A stretch of DNA of 64,000 nucleotides from NCBI GenBank assembly GCA_017591395.1, contig WEDG01003971.1, forward strand, positions 1 to 64,000, given 5' to 3'. Both the position numbers and the translations under genes were made by a program. Shown here in pieces: positions 10,180-20,879 of this stretch (the stretch's first letter is position 1; each line of letters opens with the position of its first letter). Under the pieces are notes generated by a model. That model saw nothing but the letters and a program-made list of their open reading frames with translations. It was not told where the DNA came from and made no database searches. The stretch comes from Schistocephalus solidus (lineage: Eukaryota; Platyhelminthes; Cestoda; Diphyllobothriidea; Diphyllobothriidae).

Positions 10180-11999
10180 TCATTTTTTTGATTTTTTAAA
10201 CTTTTGGCGTTAGTTTTCAAGGTCAACATAATTTATTTAAAGAAATTTTGCAACAACTCAAACAGTTTTTTAAAAATTTTATCTTTTACTGCGCACTTCT
10301 TCGCTTCCTTTAGCCCCATCCATAAAAACTATATTACCACCGTTCCCGTTATACACTAGATTATGTCCTTTGTTGTGTGAATTGGGTCTCACACTAATTG
10401 CCTACAAAATCACCAATGCCTTGACTGGATTCCTGACGAATCTGACAAAAGCCATAGCGACTCAAGAGGACGTTGCTTTTCCGCCTCAAGCTGCCTCGAG
10501 CTTCGTGAATGCTGTCGGGAGATCATTAACCTCTTGCAACTTCAGTGCATCGAATTACCGTTGTCCAAACACTCCGAGATTGGTTCGGAGGACTTTCAAT
10601 TTAGGGTTAACTTCTAGCGTAAGCCTGGGCGAAAACATTGGATTCAGCTCAATATAATCCCAAGATTTCTTTCTCCATTGAAAACCACGAGTCATTTGAG
10701 GGTTTTGGGGCCTTGTTCAGCCAGAAAGGTAACGGTGGTAGTAACAATGAAACCATGCTCGTTACGCTGTGTCGTTAATGTAGATAGGACGCGAACTGAG
10801 AACGAGACAGCACAAATGAGGAGAGTTGGAGGCACTGCAAGGTACAGGACACGAGGGAATGTCATAGTCTGAAGGATGGCCAGTTAGAACAAAGGTGGTC
10901 TGGACGTGCATATATGACCTTGAATGCTGGTTTGGCACGCGTAAATGGCGTGGTGTTCACACAGAACTGGTAGAATACACTTCAGAACCCTTGTACATAG
11001 CTGAAATGTTTGTCATAGAAGATAGAGCAGCAAATTCCGGAACAAACCGTGAGCGTAAGTTAATGCCAAAATAACAAGCATACAAGACTGGAATCCCGCG
11101 GATCAGCGCCATCAACACTAACCAGTGCTAATCCGGCTCCACGATCGACGCACGTTAATGACCCAAATCGGTCTTAATGGACAGCTTCAACCATCTCGCT
11201 TTCCTTTCTACTCCCTCACATCGCAAAGCAAACACATCTTTTAAGAAACCCCTTTCATCCAATCAAGCTTTTACCGCAAGTTCCTGTCTCAGTTTTACTT
11301 TAGACCTTCGAACCTACTACAACGGGGACATCGCAGGAGTTGAGAGAAAACCGTCAGTAGTGCAGGCACAATTGTCTTATTCACGCTGTGCACGCACATT
11401 CCTGTCACGTATATGACTAGTCGGAAATTTATAAATCAATCGAACCACATCAGGAAAAGCAGTACCAGGAGGTCTGGATAACAACCATTCGTTTCACATC
11501 ACCTCTCTCTCTTTACCTACTCCTGCATTTTGTCGTTTCAGAGTGAGACAACAAAGACTAGGAGTTTGGTACAATAACTACGGCACCTGAATCCCTCTAC
11601 ACCGTGTCCAGCCATTGTCGTATTCATCATCAACCATAACTTTACTTCGAGACCTGCTCCAATTGTTGAAAACCCAGTTAGTCTCTGTCGAAAGATTACT
11701 TCCCGCCCAATATAAAAAAACACCAGTTTGGAAATCGAACGCCTCCTCGCTGGCCTAATACAAAATCTCTCAGTATATCAATTAAACAAAAAATGCAATC
11801 CGTTAGCGACCGGTAGAATAACGAACTCTCCTAGTCCCATTCCCTCAAAATCACATCTCATGCAGGCGTTGGATGAGCCTGTTCGGTTACATGCGTTCTT
11901 AATGTCCTAGATGCGCAAAAATGCACGTATAGGACGAGAAGCACGCAACTGTCGTCCATTGTTCATGCAGCAAGTATAGGTTGACAGAGGGAATGACAG
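10180..11999. other. no recognised feature
   Basis: Only short frames (for example 10,370-10,657, 95 residues) without recognisable domains. AT-rich near 10,180-10,300. Host intergenic or intronic DNA is possible. Confidence 0.4.
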
Positions 12000-12650
12000 A
12001 TAAAGCAGCGTGTTTGTGCGGGGGATCGAAGGGCCGATCAACCCCCTGTTGTGTGAAATCCTGGTGCTGTGTTTGGGGGGCAGGTCGTGTACGTAGTACA
12101 CGTAGGCGAGGTCACCAGCAGCTGCGCTCACTTCCGCTTCAGACAACTGACCGGCTCGGACAGGGGTCTGATTTTGGGGGTGGGGGAGAGAGTGAGGTCG
12201 AGAGCTCAGCGCATTTTCCTCTTTATAAACAATCTGACGCGCTTGAAACTATCATGGTGCGCTAAAAGCCCTGGCTTGGAAGGTTGCCAACTGACGATCT
12301 AACTCGGATCGCGTGGTCAGCCCAATGTGTGTTTTGTGTGGAGTGGCTGACTGGCGGACTGAGAGTCAGGCTGCAATGGCTCCTTCTTAATGTGCCCTTT
12401 ATGGCTCTCCCAATCCGTGGGATCCGAGCCAGGTGTGGTGGTACGCCCAGGGGTGGCACCGGCCGCGCCAGCTACCAGCGCCCTCTCCTATCTCCGGTCT
12501 TCTTGACTCTGTCTTGACACCGGGCTCAGGTGAAGGAGGAGGAGAGATTGCGGTAGATGCAGCGCAAGGCTACTATCACTTTAAACTAAATCACGCACAA
12601 GTCACCGTCCCTGCACCACCATTCCGTGAAGCATACAGTGGACCTCGGCT
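12000..12650 (+). repeat. R1 repeat, copy a
   Basis: Shares long stretches with minus-strand copies at 25.97-26.76, 42.96-43.62 and 48.5-49.84 kb. Landmarks are GGCTTGGAAGGTTGCCAACT, GTGGAGTGGCTGACTGGCGG, GGGATCCGAGCCAGGTGTGG and CACAAGTCACCGTCCCTGCA. It begins with a CAACCCCCTGTTGTGTGAAA-containing segment and ends near the CCACCATTCCGTGAAGCATA segment. It stands alone here, with no RTE-Zn coding sequence beside it. It is plausibly derived from the RTE-Zn 3' UTR. Confidence 0.8.
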
Positions 12651-14654
12651 TTTGTGTACATTAACGACCAATGCATTTTGTTAATGTCGGTAACGACGAG
12701 TGATACGCTAGATCGATGTTTGCTCGTGGTATGCAGTAAGTGGAGGTTTTAGGCGCAATCTCATGATTTTCAGTCGGTTGGATCTGAATATTTAAGTGGC
12801 ATATGGAAAAATAAAGAAGAGGGTTTTCGACCAAACAAATACAGGTTCATGACAAGGTTACCTTAACGTTAACGAGCCAAAGCGTTTTCAACTATCCCAA
12901 TGTGTTTGTAGTCATAACTTTTACTTTTTTGGGATACATTCTGTCTCTAAATAACTCGTTGTTTTCTTCGATGAGGCATCAGAGGCTGTACTTTCTATTC
13001 CATTTCGCCTGTGTGGGAACCTGCACCTATAAAACACGTGTATACTTGGACCTCGCTTTAGAAATTCCTTCACTCATACGTATCTTCAGTCTACCATTAA
13101 ACAGGATGGCTTAAAGCGGGTGCACGTCTTCCTTACTATAAGCTTATTCGTGTACACTTCAGCAATGCATTCTCTGAACGGTTCGAGTTCCTCTCGCTTT
13201 AAATGAACAAAACTGCCAGCACCATTTACTTTAAAGTAATCGGAGAAGCACGAGCAGCTAAAGAGGAAAATCTAAGAAAACACATGTTAGTTTTTATAAT
13301 CATCATACCGCGACACGTGTTACTCGAGGTAAACTAAGAATGAATAAGCGTGCAACATTTGCACGAAAGACATAAGCATTTAAAAGTTAATCCTTGTAGG
13401 AACTGCTTAGCCTATATTGTTGTATGCCTAAGTGGAGCACTTCTGCGACGAAGTGCATTACAGCTCCAGAAAATTAACAACCCAGAAACGTCCGTATTTT
13501 CGATTTTTATTCCCACATCTTGGGCACTGAAATTACCTCAGGCCACCAAATGATGACTTCCACATGGTTGTAGTTTTTCTTTAGCTAACGATACGTTAGA
13601 TGGTGGCCATTGGTTAATCCTGCAAAAAAACTTTTCTCATACCCTAGTTGCTGTAAAAGAGTACAACTGGCAGCGTACTATCCACCTAAATGACTTTTGG
13701 GTTAGCGTCTCATTTAGAGTTGCCCCGTGTAAATCCCAGTGAAGGTTCGTCAGTTCTTCCTCATATACTTAAACTATCTGGCCTCGAGTCGAAATCACAC
13801 TGTGACTTTATTGCCTCGGACATCTGCAGTTTGTATATAAAACGAAACAATGCATTTGAAGTGCGTTGAATCTTTTTAGTGACATAGGACTCAGGACGTA
13901 GTAGACAGGCTACCTTTGTGCTGTTCATTCAGTTCTAATGAACCGTGCGTCTGTTTGAATTATGTGATTTCTTGACTTGAACAGAAATACGTCTTTCAAG
14001 GTCATTTTCAAGCACCTGGCAGACGTGCATCAGTACGCCTTCTGATCAAATTTGTCTGGTTCAGGAGAGCACTCGCACTTCACCCCCTAGATTAAGCCCG
14101 GCGTTTGCATACCACATATATTCTGAGGACATTAACATTCTCCGTTCCGCGAGAATTATATGAAGCTCAAAGACCCGATGGCGTATTTTGCCCGTTTCGA
14201 CGTTGAAATTCCACCGCATTCTTATATTGTACCATTATCCTGTAGTCGCGTACTTCCAACATTCGTGGCCATTCTCTCCTCTGACAACTTAGGGTCCTCG
14301 GATACGAAACCCTCGTTTCGTAAAATTCGCAATGCAGTATGCCATGTTCAGAAGTTAGGATCCGACCCCGCCAGCGGAAGCCCCAGTTCTAAAGGCTAGG
14401 GCAAAGTGGGCTGGACAAGTTTTTGCTTAAGTTCTTAGGACAGATACCAGCAAAGGACTTTCATGCCACGATTTTTGGCGCATTCTGTTCTCCTGTCTCC
14501 CCTAGTGCACTCTCATTATTCTCCACATCTTGTGTGCTCACACGCCTGCAAAGCACGTTTCCCATGGCTGGGCACGCATGATTCGAGTGTAATTTTCACC
14601 CTTGTGGTTTGCTCCCTGTCCGACTTTGCACACATCTAAAGGCACTGTTAACTC
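12651..14654. other. no recognised feature
   Basis: Short open frames only, no element domain and no repeat matched elsewhere in the window. Confidence 0.4.
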
Positions 14655-14945
14655 GCATAACGATTAACGGTAAGGATGCCTTGTGTGGCCACCTTAACCG
14701 GACACAGTATTAGGAACCGCCCACAACACATGTGGCTTTGGGCCAAATTCCAGGAAAATTATGGCTATGATTAAGATTAGGGTTAGAGTTAAGTTTAGAT
14801 AGCTTGAGGTTAAGGTCAGAGTTTTGGTTAGGGTCATGATTTCGCTAAGGTTTAAGGTTATTAGGGTGTTAAGTGCAGAGCTAGAGCTAGGGTTAAGATT
14901 AAGGCTGCAGTTGAGTTTTATACAAGAGTTCGTGTTAGGGTTGAG
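14655..14945 (+). repeat. dispersed repeat with TTAGGG-like tract
   Basis: A head segment (GGTAAGGATGCCTTGTGTGG ... AGGAACC ... CCACAACACATG) matches 47,735-47,800. Both copies are followed by irregular GGTTAGGG/GGTTAAGG units: here from about 14,765 to 14,945, and at 47.8 kb over about 70 bp. The unit resembles the flatworm telomere repeat TTAGGG, but order and length vary, so this is a dispersed repeat with telomere-like tail rather than a chromosome end. Confidence 0.65.
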
Positions 14946-14969
14946 ACATTGGAATATTTACCTGTTTTA

Positions 14970-15055
14970 AGTGGGGCGGGTGGGGCGGTGGGGCGTGTGG
15001 GGGCGTGTGGGGGGCGGGTGGGGTGGGTGGGGCGGTGGGGCGGGTGTGGTGGTTT
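14970..15055 (+). repeat. G-rich tract, possible G-quadruplex
   Basis: About 85 bases made almost only of GGGGCGG, GGGTGGGG and GTGGGGG runs, with more than ten runs of three or more G. Two short copies of a TTTCCATTCCCATGTCCT segment follow at 15,053-15,105. Confidence 0.7.
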
Positions 15056-15109
15056 CCATTCCCATGTCCTGTTTAGGCATCCTTTCCATTCCCATGTCCT
15101 TTCCAGACT

Positions 15110-16149
15110 TAACTTCTTACTGGTGGTTTACTTGCATAAAATTATCGTTGACTGGACTTTGAATCGTTTTTTTTATGCCATGTGCATGAAACGCTGCATT
15201 AAGTGCAACTTATAACTAAATCAAAATTACTGGATGTTATCTCCCTTCAGCCTTGTCGTAATAGAATGTGCACAAGTAAAATGTGCACTATGATCCTGCT
15301 TACCGAACTTCTGTGGGGGCTACAGCTTTTTCTGAAGCTGCCGCCAAGAGCTAGGATTGTTTTTTTTCGTCAAAGACAGCAAAAAGAAAAGGTTTGTGAA
15401 ACTGCACTGCCCACGTTGAATTTCGAGGATAAAATTCCTGCTAACGGCAGATGGAGCTTTAAGTAGGACAACTGTCTTCCAAATTGCATATGTGGTGCGC
15501 ACGCTGGTCTGCCTTCCAGAAGAGGAAGGAAAAGGTACGAGCACCAGGAACACGTGTGGATGGAGACAACGATGAGTATTTTCCATACTGCGGATGGCTT
15601 GCGTTAAAATCCAGGGGGTACCTGTCCTTACTTTGGCTCTTGGCATTCTAGCCCCTAAAACTACCCACGACTATCCTAACTAGAACCCTAACAATAACCC
15701 TACACCCCTGTAATTCAGCGTGAAGCCACCGGTAATAAGGACGGGTACTTCTAACCATGCCCTACAGACAGATGCATTTTTGTCCTTGTGAGCTCCTGCT
15801 TGAGGAATCTTGCAGCAAAAGAACTAACCAAACTACCAGCGTAGAGAGTTTTTCCTGTTTTTTAACTGCCTTCAACATTCGCGCTGAGATTTGAGAAAAA
15901 AATATTTTTGCATAAAGCTGATGTTAACAATTCACCGACAAACGAACTGCCTAGACTTAATTTGGTAAAGGTAGAATAATTTTTCTCTTAGGGCTCCAAT
16001 TCACGAAAGGAAAGAAAGGCAAGATGAGGAGCCCTCAGTAAAACTGGCGACCATGCAAATATCAATTGTGCATTCGCTCAACCACGAGGGACCCAAGACT
16101 CGTTTAAAGTCCTTGTTGGAAAGTAAATTACTTCTAGAATCAGTATGTT
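15110..16149. other. no recognised gene
   Basis: CCCTAAC-like units at 15,650-15,710 mirror the GGTTAGGG tract on the other side of the G-rich block. The two overlapping frames near 15.2-15.65 kb, one on each strand, show no recognisable domain. Confidence 0.35.
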
Positions 16150-16345
16150 ATGCCTCGCTGGCTGATGCTGATTATATTTTGACGGCTAAAAAGCCAGAAA
16201 TGCCCACTCCAGTCTCCCTTGTCTTGGTCGGTCATGTTATACTGCCTATATCCTTAACCACCTTGCGGCTGCTGGCGGGGCTCGTGAATGAGCCCCAAGA
16301 CAAAACGGGACGAGTGAGTCATGTAACCGATCGGTGAGCGCCCAA
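16150..16345 (+). repeat. SINE body, 5'-truncated copy
   Basis: Matches the body of the SINE at 16,455-16,650 from the GACGGCTAAAAAGCCAGAAA segment to the ATGTAACCGATCGGTGAGCG segment, but lacks the tRNA-like head. It forms a direct repeat with the next copy at a spacing of about 310 bp. Confidence 0.75.
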
Positions 16346-16382
16346 CTATCATTGTTAATATTCCCGCTCGAAACAGGCAAGA

Positions 16383-16655
16383 CAACGAGCTCATGGCGTA
16401 ATGGGATAAGCGTTACACTTCTGCACAACAGGTCGCGAGTTCAAGCCTGGGGTGCAGCAGCGCCTGCAGCTGGGTACGGCTGGTTGATGACGGCTAATAA
16501 GCCAGAAATTGCCATTCCAGTCTCCCGTGTCTTTTTCGGTCATGTTATCATGCCTTTAACTTTAGCCACCTTGCAGATGCTGCCGGGGCTCGAGAGTGAG
16601 CCCCAAGGCCCGACGGAACGAGGGAGTCATGTAACCTATCGGTGAGCGCATACTT
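16383..16655 (+). mobile_element. tRNA-derived SINE
   Basis: The head carries an RNA polymerase III A box, TGGCGTAATGG (16,394-16,404), and a B box, GAGTTCAAGCC (16,437-16,447), spaced as in a tRNA gene. ACTTCT before the B box recalls the anticodon arm of an arginine tRNA with a TCT anticodon, which is inference. The ends of the head do not form an acceptor stem, so this is not a working tRNA gene. A non-tRNA body follows, and an AT-rich tail leads into (TA)n. SINEs depend on the enzymes of a partner non-LTR element. Confidence 0.75.

Positions 16656-16660
<5 letters not shown>

Positions 16661-16706
<46 letters not shown>
16661..16706. repeat. (TA)n microsatellite
   Basis: About 23 TA units lie between the SINE and PLE-B. 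A second, shorter TA tract (19,127-19,144) lies just beyond the other end of PLE-B. Confidence 0.95.
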
Positions 16707-16710
<4 letters not shown>

Positions 16711-16723
16711 CCAGACAGACAAC

Positions 16724-17750
16724 TTGTCCTCCCATCGGCTCACTCAGCAACAAATAGGGATTCTATCCTATGACGCAAAATTCAACACGAAAGATGCTCG
16801 ACCAGAAGACTTCATTGCATCCTTCGAGTCGGCACTTCAGAAGTGCGATGATGTCGAGGAGTGCAAAAACGCCATGCGGCAACAAGTGGCAAATCTGTTC
16901 CTCCAGCACCAACGTCAGACAACGATTTCAAAGGCAGAAGAACGAGAACTTCTGAAAATGCGCAAAATAGAGGACATCATAACCCTGCCCGCAGACAAAG
17001 GGCGCTCGACTGTCGTCATGGATAAGTCTGAGTACGGAGCAAAACTGAGCAACCTCTTGATGGACAAGGAATCCTATGTGCCATCGACTACCAGTGACTT
17101 CAAAAAACTCTTGAACAGCATAAACAAGACGGTCGAGAAGCTGAGGAAGGCAGGAGCTCTCACGCGAGGAGAAGCGCTGGCCACAAAAGCCACTGATGCC
17201 GCGATGGCACGCTTCTACGGCCTGCCAAAGGTTCACAAGCCAGGAGTGCCCCTACGCCCCATCGTCTCCTTACGTGGCACCCCAACCTTTGGGCTGTCAA
17301 AGTGGTTGTATCAGCGACTTGGTTTCCTAACCAAAGATTCGAAGTGGACAGTGAAGTCAGCTGACGATTCTTAACGCGCATCAAACATCTTGAAATAGAG
17401 GCAGACGAGATGATGGTGTCCTTTGACGTGATCTCGTTATTTACGTCTATCCCGCCGGCATTGGCTATCGATACTATCGACGGCTTTCTCCAGGAAAAAT
17501 ATGACGAGACCGACCAAAAACTCAAACAAGCGCATATCATCGAACTGCTAGAACTGTGTCTTAAGACGTTCTTCACATTCAACGGCCAGGTCTACGAGCA
17601 AAAGAAGGGGACGCCAATGGGCTCACCTCTGTCTGGACAAATTGCCGAAGCAGTTTTGCAGAGGCTTGAACAGCTGGTCTTCAGCTCGTATCCCCGAAGT
17701 TCTGGGCCAGATACTTCGACGACACGTTCGTCATAATCAAGAGGAGTCAC
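16724..17750 (+). pseudogene. PLE-B reverse transcriptase, two frameshifts
   Basis: The first frame (to 17,374) gives a PLE N-terminal region and RT fingers: DIITLPADKGRSTVVMDK, then ARFYGLPKVHKPGVPLRPIVS. An apparent one-base loss near 17,370 moves the frame to FLTRIKHLEIEADEMMVSFDVISLFTSIP (first palm Asp) and KKGTPMGSPLSGQIAEAVLQRLE. A second change near 17,690 leads to PKFWARYFDDTFVIIK, where the YFDDT box keeps both catalytic Asp. The enzyme copies element RNA into DNA at the nicked target. Confidence 0.88.
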
Positions 17751-18992
17751 TTGCAGGCTTTCAGGGCATTGTTGAATTCAATCTTTCCCGACATCCAGTT
17801 TACCATGGAGGAAGAAGTCAACAATCAGTTGCCCTTCCTTGACGCCCAAGTTACAAAGCTGGCAGACGGGAAGATAAGGACAACGGTCTACCGTAAGGCA
17901 ACCAACACTAGGCGCATCCTCCATTTCCGAAGCAACCACCCTGTTGGCTACAAACGCAGTTGTGGCAGAACCCACTTCCGACGTGTCAAAACACACTGCA
18001 GCGACGACAGTGGGAAGAAGGAGGAGATGGAGTACTTACATGCCCTTTTTACAGCCAGCGGTTATCCAAAGTCCTTCATCCGCAAATGCCTCAGGAAGCC
18101 TCAGTTTGAGCGGTCGAATGAAGAAAGGCCAAAGTTTTGGCTCGCAACCCCCTATGTGAGGAACGTTTCAGAGGCGATTGAAAGAATCCTAAAACCTTTT
18201 GGGATTGGCGTGGCTCATAAACCAGAATGCACTATCAGACAGCAAGTCCTGAAGCCCAAAGACCCGCTACGAGTAACAGAACAATCAGCAGTGGTCTACA
18301 GCATACCATGCCAAGATTGTGATGCAAGGTATGTTGGTGAAACGAGCAAGCGCCTGGGTACAAGGTTGCATGAACACCAACTTGCAATCAACCCTAAAGA
18401 CATGTTGTCTTTGGTTTATAGTCACGCACAACAGCTGAACCACGATTTCGCCTTTGAGAAAACGAGGGTGATTGGCCGAGCCAATGAGAAGATGGCCAGA
18501 TTGGTGCTCGAGAGTTGGTCCTCGACTGGCACGCTCAACCGAGCTATAGACTTACATCCCGCCTACCAGGCGCTTCTTACAAGGCTCGGATCAGTTCGGT
18601 CAGGGCCAACAAGGCAAACGAGCACACAGAACCGAGAGCCCACGCTCACGGAAAAGCGGGATGGCGGCCGAAGGTCACATCACCAAAGTCAAACATTGCC
18701 TCACCAATGCGCCCGTAAAACGGATAACAACTCACGAGAGCAGCAACGGCTGATCATTCCGCTGATTGACGTGGGGGCGGCCAACAGGCACGCTGCCTTG
18801 CCTAAACCTACGATGGATCCAAAGGAGACAGCGGTCACGCGATCCCGCCGGCGTTCAACCTTGGGGAGGTCTAAGGATGTAAGCAGCGATCGGGCAGGTC
18901 AAAGTTCACGCGTCCACCATGGATATAATAAAAGGCATGCGACAAGACTGACTAACTCAAGACCACCAGGAGCAGTAAGCACTATACTCTGA
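17751..18992 (+). CDS. PLE-B RT thumb plus GIY-YIG endonuclease
   Basis: An open frame of 413 residues. Residues 1-130 continue the RT thumb (FTMEEEVNNQLPFLD, HFRSNHPVGYK). Residues about 130-175 form the linker with ATPYVRNVSEAI and GIGVAHKPE. The GIY-YIG nuclease starts at VVY (181-183), has C-x-x-C at 187-190, RYVGET at 193-198 and R-x-x-EH at 205-209. From about residue 275 the chain is basic and low in complexity. In PLEs the nuclease nicks the target DNA. The start codon shown is only the first Met of the open frame; the real protein begins upstream, in the frameshifted part. Confidence 0.85.
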   Translation: MQAFRALLNSIFPDIQFTMEEEVNNQLPFLDAQVTKLADGKIRTTVYRKATNTRRILHFRSNHPVGYKRSCGRTHFRRVKTHCSDDSGKKEEMEYLHALFTASGYPKSFIRKCLRKPQFERSNEERPKFWLATPYVRNVSEAIERILKPFGIGVAHKPECTIRQQVLKPKDPLRVTEQSAVVYSIPCQDCDARYVGETSKRLGTRLHEHQLAINPKDMLSLVYSHAQQLNHDFAFEKTRVIGRANEKMARLVLESWSSTGTLNRAIDLHPAYQALLTRLGSVRSGPTRQTSTQNREPTLTEKRDGGRRSHHQSQTLPHQCARKTDNNSREQQRLIIPLIDVGAANRHAALPKPTMDPKETAVTRSRRRSTLGRSKDVSSDRAGQSSRVHHGYNKRHATRLTNSRPPGAVSTIL

Positions 18993-19026
18993 TGATGGAA
19001 GCGAGAAGGCTTTCGAAACGTCAGTA
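18985..19026 (+). ncRNA. hammerhead-like ribozyme motif, best copy
   Basis: Stem I pairs TACT (18,985-18,988) with AGTA (19,023-19,026). The core CTGATGA lies at 18,989-18,995. An unpaired T is followed by a six-pair stem II (GGAAGC with GCTTTC) closed by GAGAAG. Then come GAAA and CGTC, with cleavage expected after the C. Stem III is only the ACGT between GAA and C. It is self-complementary, so activity would need two molecules to pair. PLEs are known to carry hammerheads of this minimal kind. Confidence 0.65.
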
Positions 19027-19149
19027 CAAATAAAATTTGGTCCATGAACTCGCCCCTCTTCTTCTTCGTCTTCTTCAGGAGATGATGAACGTGATAAGAT
19101 ATCGGGACTTCGAATCTTTAAGCATATTAATATATATATATATAAGTTT

Positions 19150-19714
19150 TTCGGAAAAAAATAACTTTTATATAAATTCTCGAGTAAGGTATCCCAGTAC
19201 GTCTTCAGACAAATAGGAGGTGTATACATAACAGTTCACCTAAAATAATGCTTACACGAGATTCTGTGGTTGGCTAAATTTAAAGGCAATAGGCGTCCAA
19301 TGATTTCATTTAGCCAGTTGATATTGGCTGTGTTCGCTTTTACTTGACCTTGAAGAAAATTGTAGTTTGCCTCCAAATCGATATGCCTCTTAATGCATGC
19401 CTTGTGTTAGTGCATTGCCTACAGGACTTTGCGGCCCTTCATTGTTGAGGTATCAAACTCGAAAATTGACATAATATAGTTATTTGGTCCCCAAAGTATT
19501 TCAATTTAATTTTATTAACTTTTGCGGGATGCTGATATTTCAATACATACGAATGATTTTCGAGCATAGTGTTTGCTATACACTCGACGATGGAAAAATG
19601 TGCAATTCGCAAAAATTTAACACTAGAGCAATTTTCCTTCCTACACCTATACCGAAGTAACAAGATTTTACCCAAATCTGTACGAGTGAACCCTGCAATA
19701 TAATCTACTCAAGG
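19150..19714. other. no recognised feature
   Basis: AT-rich DNA with short open frames only. Confidence 0.4.
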
Positions 19715-19719
19715 TTAAT

Positions 19720-20690
19720 AGAGGCGATGCAGGAGACGTGATCGCTGGAACAAGAGCTTTATTAGTCTGACGTTTCAGATTCTCACTCGAATGCCCATCT
19801 GAGCCAGAGTCAGATGAGGGTATTGGATCGCCCAGGTTTTGTAGCCTTTAGAGGATTTAGTAGCTAGGTCACTACATGCCTAGCACAATTAACAGTTCCC
19901 GAGGGCAACACCGATAGTTCTAGGTGGTGTGATAATTGTCTGACCGGCCAACTGTTGAAGTAAGCAGTTGCCATGCCGTTGCTGTGCTACAGTGTACTTG
20001 TCAAGATTATCGGTTCCCACGCTCATTGCATGTGGTTGTATGTAGTGTGATGATGGTCTGCAGTCGAGTTGGTGGCGGCCGGAGTTGTTCATCCGTGTGA
20101 GCTCTTGGACAATTTGGATGGCCAACATTGACACCAGGAACAGTGGTCATCCGCAAGTTCTCCGCGTGCCTTACTACTTTGCCCAATCAAAGTCTCAGCA
20201 CCGAATATAGAACAGGTAGGTCGTTGCGCTTGTTGATTGATTGAGGGCCGGGAAACCATGCCTCGAACAGTTTGCGGTTGACGCAGTTGTCACCTCTAGC
20301 GAAAATTTCAGCTTCATCAAACTTGAATGTGCGCCCGGGTCCCGTAGAATGAGGCGCGACTTGGGAGCTGGCTTCGTTCCTCCTCACTGCTGCCGCGTAC
20401 TCGATCATTCGCTTGCGGAGTAGTTTTCCAGTTTCTCCGACATAGTTGCTTTGTCCACAACTGCACCCGACTCGGTAAACGACCCACGATATTTTTTGAC
20501 GTGGCAGTGAGTCTTTTGGCCTCATGATCTGGCGTCGTATGGTTGCCTCCGGCCTGTGTGCAACTCCAACGCCAAGGAGTGTGAGAAGGCGGCTGACGAC
20601 TTCTAAGACATTCTTCACGTACGGGAGAGCTTGCCAAGATTTGGGGCCGGTCCATCGTTCCGTTATCGTAGGCACTGGTTGATCAAACTG
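19720..20690 (-). mobile_element. Penelope-like element, 5'-truncated (PLE-C)
   Basis: On the minus strand the GIY-YIG end of a PLE is followed by a 3' UTR and a terminal segment at 19,720-19,830 with a decayed hammerhead-like motif (19,770-19,815, CTCAGAT in place of CTGATGA). It is a different subfamily from PLE-B, closer to PLE-H at 57.5 kb. The 5' break is near 20,690, before the linker segment. Confidence 0.8.
20187..20675 (-). CDS. PLE-C GIY-YIG endonuclease fragment
   Basis: A 162-residue open frame. It starts in the linker (LPYVKNVLEVVSRLLTLLGVGVAHRPEATIRR), then VVYRVGCSCGQSNYVGETGKLLRKRMIEY gives VVY, the C-x-C pair, YVGET and R-x-x-EY, where the usual His is Tyr. AAVRRNEASSQVAPHSTGPGRTFKFDEAEIFARGDN and SWF-like AWFPGPQSINKRND follow. 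Apart from His to Tyr the nuclease looks whole, but the RT is gone. Confidence 0.8.
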   Translation of the reverse strand: MPTITERWTGPKSWQALPYVKNVLEVVSRLLTLLGVGVAHRPEATIRRQIMRPKDSLPRQKISWVVYRVGCSCGQSNYVGETGKLLRKRMIEYAAAVRRNEASSQVAPHSTGPGRTFKFDEAEIFARGDNCVNRKLFEAWFPGPQSINKRNDLPVLYSVLRL

Positions 20691-20879
20691 CGAAATTAGC
20701 CATTCGCACTAAACCTTACTAGAGACAATGACGCATTTTGCCATGCTAGAACGACTATAAAAGAGGAGCACTTTGGACAAAAAGTGGATGGTGATTTCTG
20801 ATAAAAGTTGCGATAATCCGACATTTCCAAAAAGGTTGTAAAACTGTCCTCACGAGTTCTAGTCGCAGCAGAAGAATAG

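Larger units (their letters stand above)
16707..19085 (+). mobile_element. Penelope-like element, nearly complete coding region (PLE-B)
   Basis: The most complete PLE in the window: N-terminal region, RT with intact catalytic box, thumb, GIY-YIG endonuclease, a basic tail, a hammerhead-like 3' motif and a CTT-rich end near 19,050-19,085. Two frame changes, near 17,370 and 17,690, are the only clear damage to the coding part. The left end begins directly after (TA)n. No 5' terminal repeat was found, so it is probably 5'-truncated. Confidence 0.9.

Noticed and set aside
14765..14945. chromosome end (telomere)
   Set aside because: Units are irregular, short and flanked by ordinary sequence on both sides.
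14949..15215. Gly-rich 88-residue frame
   Set aside because: It is a translation of the G-rich tract.
16383..16455. functional tRNA gene
   Set aside because: A and B boxes are present, but the ends do not pair into an acceptor stem and the sequence continues into a repeated body, so a SINE head fits better.
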